A DNA stretch of 64,000 bases from Ruegeria sp. EL01 (GTDB taxonomy: Bacteria; Pseudomonadota; Alphaproteobacteria; Rhodobacterales; Rhodobacteraceae), in the NCBI RefSeq assembly GCF_900313035.1, contig NZ_OMPS01000003.1, positions 241,501 to 305,500 on the forward strand, written 5' to 3'. The first letter of the stretch is position 1; every line of letters starts with the position of its first letter. Position numbers and translations under genes: made by a program. Shown piece by piece: positions 47,122-54,857 of the stretch. The notes below the pieces were generated by a model. That model was not told the origin of the DNA. It saw nothing but the letters and a program-made list of their open reading frames with translations, and did no database searches.

Positions 47122-47982
47122 CTACTCGGCCGCCAGTCGCATCGGTCGCGCGCCGATGTTGGCGATTTCTGCGATCACTTGCCTTAGAACATCCGAAACT
47201 TCTTTGAAGTTGGCGTTGGGAGCGATCTTTTCCTCATCCATGTAAAGTGCGCGGTCGATCTCGATCTGAACCGCATGCTGATGGCGCGCTGGACGCCCGT
47301 AGGTTTGCGTGACGTAAGCGCCCGCAAATGGCGCATTTCGCGCCACATTGAGACCCGCTGCAGCAAAGGCGGATTCGATCCGATCAACAATTTCACCCGA
47401 GGCTGACGCGCCAAACCGGTCCCCAAGTACAATCTCGGGTCGTTTGCTGCGCGCGGTGCTGGCCATCGCCACCGCCTCATGTGGCATAGAGTGGCAATCG
47501 ACCAAGATCGCCTGACCGAATTTACTGTGCGACTCGGCCAGCAGCGATTTGAGACGCGCGTGATAAGGCCGCCAATATGTGTCGATCCGCAACCGCGCCT
47601 CATCCATGGTCAGCTTGCCCCGGTAAATGGCCCGCCCGTTCGCCACAACACGTGGGATCACACCCAACCCCGACGCGACTCGTGGGTTATGCCCATGTCT
47701 GCGAGCGCCGCTGATCAAGGCCGGGTCCAACTCATCCGCGCTGCGGTTCAGGTCCAGATAGGCCCGGGGCATGGCAGCTTTGATCAATGGTGCACCAAAC
47801 TCGGCGGCTGATCCGAACAACAGGTCAACAAACGCATCTTCCGAGGAACGAATCACATTGTGATTCAAAACGGAACGCTTCAGAAGCGCTTCGGGATAGT
47901 CCCGCCCGCTGTGTGGCGAGGAAAAAACCGCACAAGAGCTGCGGATTTCGGGCATATCCAATACAAAGGCTGCGTTCTGCAT
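47122..47982 (-). CDS. N-formylglutamate amidohydrolase family protein
   Basis: 286 residues. The family motif FSSPHSGRDYPE, then SSEDAFVDLLF, RAYLDLNRSADELDP, LVDCHSMPHEA and GRPARHQHAVQIEIDRALYM contain the metal-binding His/Asp/Glu pattern. The classical member removes formate from N-formyl-L-glutamate in histidine breakdown, but many homologues stand outside hut operons, as here. Ends 3 nt from the end of dinB, on the opposite strand. Confidence 0.87.
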   Translation of the reverse strand: MQNAAFVLDMPEIRSSCAVFSSPHSGRDYPEALLKRSVLNHNVIRSSEDAFVDLLFGSAAEFGAPLIKAAMPRAYLDLNRSADELDPALISGARRHGHNPRVASGLGVIPRVVANGRAIYRGKLTMDEARLRIDTYWRPYHARLKSLLAESHSKFGQAILVDCHSMPHEAVAMASTARSKRPEIVLGDRFGASASGEIVDRIESAFAAAGLNVARNAPFAGAYVTQTYGRPARHQHAVQIEIDRALYMDEEKIAPNANFKEVSDVLRQVIAEIANIGARPMRLAAE

Positions 47983-48129
47983 GATCCCTCCATGTTCGCA
48001 TTGAACATAGACCGGAAAATAGTTCTGCCAAACCCCTTGAACCCCTAAGCGACTCCTTTTATAGACCCCGCTACCGGCGCGGGTATCCGCGCCCCATTTC
48101 GTTGTGGGGCAGGGTTCGCAAAGGTTTCG

Positions 48130-48204
48130 TGGGCGGTTAGCTCAGCGGTAGAGCACTTCGTTGACATCGAAGGGGTCACAAGTTCGATCCTTGTACCGCC
48201 CACC
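48130..48204 (+). tRNA. tRNA-Val (anticodon GAC)
   Basis: 75 nt including encoded CCA. Acceptor GGGCGGT/ACCGCCC, D-arm with AGCTCAGCGGTAGAGC, anticodon stem CTTCG/CGAAG with loop TTGACAT, T-arm GTTCGATCC. The cloverleaf is complete and lies 90 nt upstream of rpmJ. Confidence 0.96.
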
Positions 48205-48294
48205 ATCTGTTCACTGTTCCGGGTTTCCGGGACACCCGCAAACCCAGGCGCTGGCCACGTCCTTGATGAAGGCGCCGCAAATAGGAGACAGACC

Positions 48295-48420
48295 ATGAAG
48301 GTCAAGAACTCGCTCCGCTCGCTCAAGAACCGGCATCGTGATTGCCGGATTGTGCGTCGCAAAGGCCGCGTCTATGTGATCAACAAGACGCAGCGCAAGT
48401 TCAAAGCTCGCCAGGGCTAA
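48295..48420 (+). CDS. rpmJ: 50S ribosomal protein L36
   Basis: 41 residues beginning [20 protein letters not shown] and ending KARQG, very basic. This is the alphaproteobacterial L36 form; one Cys in HRDCR remains of the zinc set, so it looks like the zinc-independent (C-minus) variant. TAGGAGACAGACC precedes the ATG. It stands alone, outside the ribosomal protein operons, as is usual in this group. Confidence 0.95.
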   Translation: MKVKNSLRSLKNRHRDCRIVRRKGRVYVINKTQRKFKARQG

Positions 48421-48444
48421 GAACTGCACAAATCTATTTAGAAG

Positions 48445-48470
48445 AACCGCGCCGTTGAGCGCGGTTTTTT
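48445..48470 (+). terminator. Rho-independent terminator of rpmJ
   Basis: AACCGCGC/GCGCGGTT with a 6-nt loop followed by a T run, 24 nt after the rpmJ stop. Confidence 0.9.
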
Positions 48471-48548
48471 GCGTTGGCTTGTATGCTGGCCTAACATAAA
48501 GCAGAAATCTCGTCGCAATGACCAAAACGCGGGAAAGGAACAGGCGGT

Positions 48549-48965
48549 ATGATTGCCTATGTCACCGTCGGTGCTGATGACATCGACCGCGCGAAACGGT
48601 TTTACTCGGCGTTCCTGCCTGCCCTTGATTATGGGCTGAAAGAGGGCCCTGAGGGCTTAAGTTACGCGCTTCCCGTTGCGCCGGGTCAATCGCCCATTCT
48701 GCCGGATTTCTACGTCAAGCCAACTTTCGATGGGCGGCCGGCTTCGGTTGGCAACGGCGCTATGGTCGCGTTTGAGGTGCGCAATCAAAAACAGGTTCGT
48801 GACCTTCATGCCGCCGCGCTTGCCGCTGGTGGCACTGACGAGGGCCAGCCGGGGTTCCGCGATTCGTATGGACCTTATTTTTATGTTGGCTACCTTCGCG
48901 ACCCTCAAGGCAACAAGATCGCATTGTTCTCCAGCGATCCAAACGAACCCGGACGTGACGGGTAG
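48549..48965 (+). CDS. VOC (glyoxalase/dioxygenase) family protein
   Basis: 138 residues, one vicinal oxygen chelate module pair: YVTVGADDIDRAKRFYSAF in the first half and YFYVGYLRDPQGNKIALFS in the second, the usual beta-alpha-beta-beta-beta signatures. Function within the family (lyase, dioxygenase, antibiotic binding) is not readable. Monocistronic. Confidence 0.8.
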   Translation: MIAYVTVGADDIDRAKRFYSAFLPALDYGLKEGPEGLSYALPVAPGQSPILPDFYVKPTFDGRPASVGNGAMVAFEVRNQKQVRDLHAAALAAGGTDEGQPGFRDSYGPYFYVGYLRDPQGNKIALFSSDPNEPGRDG

Positions 48966-49010
48966 CTCAATTGCTTTGACCAAAGTTTCTGTTCGAATGT
49001 GACAAATTGG

Positions 49011-49075
49011 CTGACTAAATCTGTCAGATTTTCTTGCATCCACCTCAGAATCGTTTAATTGACCAAATCAGTCGG
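49011..49075. promoter_or_regulatory. Two iron-box-like palindromes upstream of the iron-binding protein
   Basis: CTGACTAAATCTGTCAG (49011-49027) and TTGACCAAATCAGTCGG (49059-49075) share TGACYAAATCNGTC, 48 bp apart. They resemble the Iron-Rhodo-box linked to IscR control in Rhodobacterales (recalled, not checked). The second lies 41 bp before the start codon. Confidence 0.65.
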
Positions 49076-49115
49076 ATTATACCCCGCCACGAGATTTACT
49101 ATGTTGGGAGACATC

Positions 49116-50132
49116 ATGCTGAAATCCTCGACCTGTATTGCGGCTGCTTTGACAGCCGTCATCGCCACTTCGGCGGCTGCCGAAGGTGAGCTTAACCTTT
49201 ACTCCTCGCGTCACTACGACACGGATGAGCGCCTGTATTCGGATTTCGAAGACGCGACTGGCATCAAGATCAACCGCATCGAAGGTAAGGCCGACGAGTT
49301 GATTGCGCGAATGGAAGCAGAAGGCGCGAATTCGCCCGCAGACATTCTGCTGACAGTCGATACCTCGCGTCTGGAACGCGCCAAAAACGCAGGCGTTCTG
49401 CAGTCGGTCGACAGCGCCGTTCTTGAAGAGCGTATTCCGTCGAACCTGCAAGACAGCGACAACGAATGGTTCGGCTTCTCTCAGCGTGCGCGGATCCTGT
49501 TTTACGATAAGAACGACGTGAGCGAGCCGCCTCAGACCTATGCCGAACTGGCTGACCCCAAGTACAAGGGAATGGTCTGCATCCGCTCGAGCTCCAACGT
49601 GTACAGCCAGACGATCCTGGCAGCTATCATCGAACATGCTGGCGCCGACGCGGCCAAAGAATGGGCCGAGGGTGTGGTTGCGAACTTTGCCCGTGATCCG
49701 CAGGGCGGCGACACCGACCAGCTGCGCGGCATCGTGTCCGGCGAGTGCGACATCTCGATGTCGAACACCTACTACTTTGCCCGCGCTATCCGCAAAGACG
49801 TCGACGGTGTTTCTGCTGACCGTGAGATGATCGGCTGGATCTTCCCGGATCAAGGTGGCAACGGTGCACATGTAAACCTATCCGGTGGCGGTGTAGCAGC
49901 GCATGCCCCGAACAAAGAAAACGCGATCATGTTCCTGGAGTATCTGGCGAGCGATCAGGCGCAACAGTACTTCTCGGCTGGTAACGATGAATACCCGACG
50001 GTTGAGGGCGTCGCCCTGTCCGAGTCGGTTGCCGCTCTGGGTGACTACCAGGCCGATAATGTTGATCTTTCGGCTGTTGCGAAGAACGTTCCCCAGGCTC
50101 AGAAAATCTTCAATGAGGTTGACTGGAAGTAA
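49116..50132 (+). CDS. Iron(III) ABC transporter substrate-binding protein (FutA/FbpA-like)
   Basis: 338 residues from the ATG at 49116 after GGGAGA. A signal peptide (MLKSSTCIAAALTAVIATSAAAEG) precedes LNLYSSRHYDTDERLYSDFE, the Tyr-bearing N-terminal segment of ferric-binding proteins; later SNTYYFARAI has the Tyr pair that usually coordinates iron, as in FutA/FbpA. It should capture periplasmic ferric iron. No permease or ATPase gene is adjacent on either side, so the transporter partners must be elsewhere. Paired iron-box palindromes precede it. Confidence 0.92.
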   Translation: MLKSSTCIAAALTAVIATSAAAEGELNLYSSRHYDTDERLYSDFEDATGIKINRIEGKADELIARMEAEGANSPADILLTVDTSRLERAKNAGVLQSVDSAVLEERIPSNLQDSDNEWFGFSQRARILFYDKNDVSEPPQTYAELADPKYKGMVCIRSSSNVYSQTILAAIIEHAGADAAKEWAEGVVANFARDPQGGDTDQLRGIVSGECDISMSNTYYFARAIRKDVDGVSADREMIGWIFPDQGGNGAHVNLSGGGVAAHAPNKENAIMFLEYLASDQAQQYFSAGNDEYPTVEGVALSESVAALGDYQADNVDLSAVAKNVPQAQKIFNEVDWK

Positions 50133-50251
50133 TTCCGCCCAGAAAAGCGAGTAGACAGGGGGTGCAGATTTTTCTGCACCCTTTTCTTGTTGCATGATTA
50201 TATATTTTGGTTACTTTTCTCATATTCGGACCTTATTCGCGGATATGATCT

Positions 50252-50806
50252 ATGCTGGATGACCTCTCAAATAGACTTGCAAGCCGCCTGAGCGAACTGC
50301 GTAAGGCCCGCGGTTGGTCCTTAGATCAATTGGCAGAACACAGCGGCATCAGCAGGGCGACCCTGTCTCGAATGGAAAAGGGTGACGTCAGCCCAACTGC
50401 AGAAAGCCTCGGGCGGTTGTGCGCGGCATATGGCTTGCCGATGTCACGTCTGTTGATGATGGTTGAAGATAGTTTTGACCCAAAAGTCCCCTTTGATCGA
50501 CAGGCTGAATGGCGTGATCCCGAAACGGGTTTTACCCGGCGCTCGGTCTCTCCACCCTCGGTCGGACTGACCGGAGAGGTACTGGAATGTCACTTGCCTC
50601 GAGGCACTGATATCACCTACGAGACACCGCCTAAACCGGGGCAGGAACATCACCTGATTGTGTTGGACGGCATGTTGACCCTGACGGTCGACAATACAGC
50701 GCATGTGCTGTCTGGTGGTGACTGCCTGCGCTATCACCTGTCGGGGCCGACGCGTTTTGAAACAGGCGCAACACGTGGCGCGCGCTATGTTCTGGTACTG
50801 ATATGA
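50252..50806 (+). CDS. XRE-cupin transcriptional regulator
   Basis: 184 residues: an N-terminal helix-turn-helix (GWSLDQLAEHSGISRATLSRMEKGDVSPT) and a C-terminal cupin (GQEHHLIVLDGMLTLTVDNTAHVLSGGDCLRYHL). Such regulators sense small molecules through the cupin. Its stop overlaps the GNAT gene start by 4 nt. Confidence 0.9.
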   Translation: MLDDLSNRLASRLSELRKARGWSLDQLAEHSGISRATLSRMEKGDVSPTAESLGRLCAAYGLPMSRLLMMVEDSFDPKVPFDRQAEWRDPETGFTRRSVSPPSVGLTGEVLECHLPRGTDITYETPPKPGQEHHLIVLDGMLTLTVDNTAHVLSGGDCLRYHLSGPTRFETGATRGARYVLVLI

Positions 50807-51330
50807 TCACGCGGCTGACCGAGAATTACTTCGTAGATGCGCTGGATGATCTAACGGATATCTTGCACGCCTGCGTGCATACCGGTGCCAGCATCGGGTT
50901 CATACTCCCCTTCTTGCCTGATGATGCCCGAGCCTATTGGACAACGCGCGTACAGCCCGACCTGAGCTCAGGTGGTCTGGATCTGTTTGTCGCTTACGGC
51001 GAAGGCCGCGTTTTGGGAACTGTTCAATTGATTCCTGCGGCCATGCCTAACCAACCGCATCGCGCGGATGTGGCGAAGCTGCTTGTTCATCCGGATGCCA
51101 GGCGGCGTGGACTCGGGCGCACTTTGATGCATGCGCTTGAAAACCGCGCATCAGAACTTGGAAGAAATGTGCTGGTGCTGGACACGCGCAGCTCGGATCC
51201 TTCGCGGCTTTTGTATCAAAGTCTGGGTTTTCAGATCGCCGGTGAAGTCCCGAAGTATTGCCGTAACCCATTTGAAGACAGGTTGGAGCCAACGACGTTT
51301 ATGTACAAAGACCTGAGTCAGAACGCCTGA
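50803..51330 (+). CDS. GNAT family N-acetyltransferase
   Basis: 175 residues. The acetyl-CoA binding motif A is VAKLLVHPDARRRGLGRTLMHALE (R-x-x-G-x-G type), and the motif B Tyr sits in RLLYQSLGF. The substrate is unknown. Overlap (ATGA) with the XRE-cupin gene implies co-regulation by it. Confidence 0.88.
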   Translation: MITRLTENYFVDALDDLTDILHACVHTGASIGFILPFLPDDARAYWTTRVQPDLSSGGLDLFVAYGEGRVLGTVQLIPAAMPNQPHRADVAKLLVHPDARRRGLGRTLMHALENRASELGRNVLVLDTRSSDPSRLLYQSLGFQIAGEVPKYCRNPFEDRLEPTTFMYKDLSQNA

Positions 51331-51361
51331 AAGCAGGCGCCAATTGTCGCGTAGTCACGTG

Positions 51362-52162
51362 TTATTCTGCAGCAGTGACCTTCTCGGGAAATTTGTTTGG
51401 CAACAGGCCCAGTTTGCGAGCATGCCGGACATCAGCCAGCAGATCACGTTCCGCTGCTGCAAAAAGGTCCTCAGGATCGTTCAGAACAAAATAACCCATC
51501 TGGTGCATATCGATACGGTATGGGGTGCGCAGGATAGTCAGGATATCAAACGGGTCCCGGTCCGGCGTATCGCTTGTGACTGCGTAAACCAATTCGGTTG
51601 GTGAAGATGCAAGCCCTGATCCCAGTGCTTTGATCTCACCATCCTGACGACGCAATCCAAATTCGATCGAGAACCAATAAAGCCGGATCAACCAGGCATA
51701 ATCCGCCATATCCGCCCGGATCCCGGCTTGCCCGATGGCGTGGCTGAAGGCAGCAAAGCGGGGATCGCTGAGCAAGGGTGTGTGCCCGAAAATCTCATGA
51801 AAGATATCGGGCTCTTCAATATAGTCGAAATCCTCGCGCGAACGGATAAAGGACGCAGCTGGAAAAACGCGGTCCGCCAGCATGCCAAAGAAGGTCTTGA
51901 ATCCGATCAGTGCGGGAACCGGCTGAACGCGCCATCCGGTCAGATCCAGCAAGCGTTCAGAAATATCAGCACAAGACGGAACGGAGGTTTTCGGCAGGTC
52001 CAACCGCATCAGCCCGTCAAGATATTCGCGCGCCATGTATTGCTGCACATTCCCTTCCTGTGCTGCATAAAGATCGGCCCAGACAGCGTCTTCCTCGGCT
52101 GTGTAATCGATGTGGCCGCGCCCATCGGCGACTTTGGCTGCATATTTGGTCGATTTAGGCAT
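51362..52162 (-). CDS. phhA: Phenylalanine-4-hydroxylase
   Basis: 266 residues, the short bacterial monomeric form without the regulatory domain. Non-haem iron ligands His122 and His127 (DIFHEIFGHTPLL) and Glu167 (YWFSIEFGL) are present. It converts Phe to Tyr with a reduced pterin and O2. No dehydratase (phhB) gene is adjacent. It diverges from an Lrp/AsnC regulator, as is common for phhA in this group. Confidence 0.95.
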   Translation of the reverse strand: MPKSTKYAAKVADGRGHIDYTAEEDAVWADLYAAQEGNVQQYMAREYLDGLMRLDLPKTSVPSCADISERLLDLTGWRVQPVPALIGFKTFFGMLADRVFPAASFIRSREDFDYIEEPDIFHEIFGHTPLLSDPRFAAFSHAIGQAGIRADMADYAWLIRLYWFSIEFGLRRQDGEIKALGSGLASSPTELVYAVTSDTPDRDPFDILTILRTPYRIDMHQMGYFVLNDPEDLFAAAERDLLADVRHARKLGLLPNKFPEKVTAAE

Positions 52163-52281
52163 TGGACTCCTCCCGTTGGACGACAGAATACCCGCTGATC
52201 ATCGGCACATACCATTTGAATGTGGGGGGAATCGAGCTAACTTGGAGAATATGTTCCGATTTTGAGGGTATCTAGAAACAA

Positions 52282-52740
52282 ATGCTTCAAACCGCTGATA
52301 TAACCATCCTCCGCGAGATGCAAATCAGTGGCCGCTTGTCAATGCAAGAGCTCGCCGAGCGCACGGGTCTTTCCGCGTCGCAGTGTTGGCGGCGCGTTCG
52401 GGATCTTGAGGCATCGGGCGTAGTGTCTGGCTATCGTGCGCAAGTGGCCGCAAAAGCCGTTGGTTTGAATGCGATTGCGTATGTTCATGTTGCTCTGCAG
52501 GATCATCAGGAAAAAAGCATCTCGGATTTCCTGCGCCTCGTTGAGACTGAACCACAGATCGTTGAATGCGCTTCGATCACCGGAGATCATGATTTCGTTC
52601 TTAAGATTTATGCCAAGACCCCAGAGGATCTGGAGGTGTTTATCATGCAGCGCCTGCTGAAATCCGGTCTCGTCCGTGACACACGCAGTAACTTTGTCCT
52701 GCGGCAAACCAAAACGCGGGGGCCTTTGCCCATTCTTTGA
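52282..52740 (+). CDS. Lrp/AsnC family regulator beside phhA
   Basis: 152 residues: N-terminal HTH (LSMQELAERTGLSASQCWRRVRDLEASGVVSGY) and C-terminal RAM ligand domain (VECASITGDHDFVLKIYAKTPEDLEVFI). Divergent from phhA, so likely responds to Phe or Tyr and controls it (inference). Confidence 0.92.
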   Translation: MLQTADITILREMQISGRLSMQELAERTGLSASQCWRRVRDLEASGVVSGYRAQVAAKAVGLNAIAYVHVALQDHQEKSISDFLRLVETEPQIVECASITGDHDFVLKIYAKTPEDLEVFIMQRLLKSGLVRDTRSNFVLRQTKTRGPLPIL

Positions 52741-52870
52741 CCGGCCAGAAGTTTACGGTTTCGAAACCACGCGATCCCGGCATGAGCGGTTGAACTTGGG
52801 GTGTTGGCGTTTTGCGGGCCTTGGCGTGACAACATTTTCCAATATTGTGATCGGATGCTAAAGCATAGAA

Positions 52871-53437
52871 ATGTACAATCTTGATCCGCGTATCTTTCCA
52901 TCTCGTAAAGCCCGCACGCATGAGGTTTGCGGACCTGGCGCAGACGTATTCGCCTTCACACTCGCTGCCCGGATTCGCGGCGATGTTATGTGGGTACAAG
53001 AGCGGTGGGAGCCGAGCCAGATTAACCCGAACGGGTTTGTCGAGTTCATTGATTCTGCGTCCCTGACGCTGTGTAACACCAAGGACCAGACTGAAACCTT
53101 GGCCGTCGCTGAAGAAGCTTTGCGTTCGGGAGCCATCTCGTTGGTAGTGATGCATCTGACGAAATCCCTGGGTCTGACCGAGGGGCGGCGTTTGCAGCTT
53201 GCGGCGCGTGATGGAAAATCTACCGGGTTGGCGATTATCCCTGATGGTATGGGCAGCAATTCGGCTGAAACCCGTTGGCGGTGTGCGCCTGTGTTTGATT
53301 CCAGATTCATCTCTCAGGACTCGACTCTGCAAAAGTGGGAACTTATAAAGAACAAATCAGGAACATTAGGTGTCTGGCATGTTCGATGGGATCCAGCGTC
53401 GCGTCGTCTCATTGTGGTTTCCCCGACTGGCAAGTGA
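52871..53437 (+). CDS. imuA: ImuA, mutasome accessory protein
   Basis: 188 residues, a short RecA-like/ SulA-like protein lacking Walker motifs, with VMWVQERWEPSQINPNGFVEF and SLVVMHLTKSLGLTEGRRLQLAARDG. ImuA links ImuB and DnaE2 in the SOS mutasome. The 3' end overlaps imuB by about 60 nt in another frame, typical of the cassette. No ribosome site is obvious before the ATG, and no clear GTTC-N7-GTTC LexA box was seen upstream by eye. Confidence 0.85.
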   Translation: MYNLDPRIFPSRKARTHEVCGPGADVFAFTLAARIRGDVMWVQERWEPSQINPNGFVEFIDSASLTLCNTKDQTETLAVAEEALRSGAISLVVMHLTKSLGLTEGRRLQLAARDGKSTGLAIIPDGMGSNSAETRWRCAPVFDSRFISQDSTLQKWELIKNKSGTLGVWHVRWDPASRRLIVVSPTGK

Positions 53438-54857
53438 CCAGATTCTGCGGCGCTGCCCGTCGGGTGCTCCCTTTGCGCTGACGCTGAAACAAAGCAACAT
53501 CAATCGGCTTTATTGCCTTAACGCCCAGGCCACGCAGCAGGGTTTGCATCCTGGCATGCCCTATTCCGATGCCCGCGCTTTTTGTCCCAACTTGCAAACG
53601 GCGCCGGTTGATCTGCTGCAAGGCCAGCGGTTTTTGCAGATCCTGTGCCGTTGGGCCACGCGGTACTGTCCTTGGGTGGGGCTGGAAGGTCGTGATGGGC
53701 TAGTGCTGGATATCAGCGGCTCCGCCCATCTCTTTGGTGGCGAAAAAGGAATGCTGAGTGATATGCGCACCCGCCTGACGCGCGCGGGTCTGTCGGTGCA
53801 GATCGGCTTGGCTGACACGCGCGCCGCGGCCTGGGCTTTGGCGCATCATGGTGAAGGGCTTGCGTCACCCGGTGATATGTTATCCGCGCTGCAGAACCTC
53901 CCCGTTGCGGCCTTGCAGCTGGATGAGAAAACCTCAACGGCTTTGACCCGATTGGGGCTGCGCAAGATTGGCGATCTTGTTGCGGCGCCGCGTGCTCCGT
54001 TGACCCGCCGTTTTGGACCAGATGTGCTGAGACGGCTGGATCAGGCTGTGGGACAGCAGCCGGAAGGCATCACGCCCCTGGCTGACCCGCCCCATTACGC
54101 GGTGCGCATGACGCTGCCAGAGCCTATTGGCCTCATCAGCGATGTGATGGCAGGTACAGAGCGATTGCTGACCCAGCTTTGCGCCAAATTGAAAGCGCAG
54201 GAAATGGGCGCGCGAGGGCTGACAATTACATTGCGCCGGGTGGATCAGGATCATCAAGAGGTTGAGCTGCGTCTGGCACGCCCTTTGCGGGACCCTCATC
54301 GCATTCTACCGCTGTTTGAGCGAGGGTTGACCGGGGTGGATGCAGGCTTTGGCATCGACCAACTGCGGCTTGAGGCAACGCAGGTTGAGGCCTTGCCAGC
54401 CCAGCAACTCACCCATGTTTCAGCGGCGCAGAAGGGTCATTTGGAGGACCTCATCACCCGGATCGGCACAAGGATCGGGCTGATGAATATCCAACGTTTC
54501 CTGCCCGCTGACAGTCATATTCCAGAGCGCAGCTTTATCATTGCACCTGCCGCCTATTCAGACCCTGCCAGCGGCTGGGCCTGCGCAAACCCACGCCCGC
54601 TGCGCCTGTTCCCGCCTGAGCCGATTATGGCCACGAAACCACATCCGCCAGAACGGTTTCGCTGGCGACGTATGTCGTTGACCACGGCGCGCGCCACGGG
54701 TCCTGAACGTATTGCTCCCGAATGGTGGTTGGAAGATGACAACTGGCGTTCTGGCCTGCGCGATTACTGGCGTGTGGAAACCACACAGGGGCGGCGGCTC
54801 TGGTTGTTTTACACGCCGCAAAGCCCTGGGTGGTTCGTGCAGGGAGAATTTGCATGA
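53379..54857 (+). CDS. imuB: ImuB, Y-family polymerase-like protein
   Basis: 492 residues from the ATG at 53379 (a GTG at 53370 is also in frame). It resembles Y-family polymerases (RRVVSLWFPRLASDQI, LEGRDGLVLDISGSAHLFGGE, FGPDVLRRLDQAVGQQP), but the N-terminal D-x-D-x-F-Y-A-S catalytic motif is replaced, as expected for the non-catalytic ImuB that scaffolds the mutasome and binds the clamp. It overlaps dnaE2 by 4 nt (ATGA). Confidence 0.9.
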   Translation: MFDGIQRRVVSLWFPRLASDQILRRCPSGAPFALTLKQSNINRLYCLNAQATQQGLHPGMPYSDARAFCPNLQTAPVDLLQGQRFLQILCRWATRYCPWVGLEGRDGLVLDISGSAHLFGGEKGMLSDMRTRLTRAGLSVQIGLADTRAAAWALAHHGEGLASPGDMLSALQNLPVAALQLDEKTSTALTRLGLRKIGDLVAAPRAPLTRRFGPDVLRRLDQAVGQQPEGITPLADPPHYAVRMTLPEPIGLISDVMAGTERLLTQLCAKLKAQEMGARGLTITLRRVDQDHQEVELRLARPLRDPHRILPLFERGLTGVDAGFGIDQLRLEATQVEALPAQQLTHVSAAQKGHLEDLITRIGTRIGLMNIQRFLPADSHIPERSFIIAPAAYSDPASGWACANPRPLRLFPPEPIMATKPHPPERFRWRRMSLTTARATGPERIAPEWWLEDDNWRSGLRDYWRVETTQGRRLWLFYTPQSPGWFVQGEFA

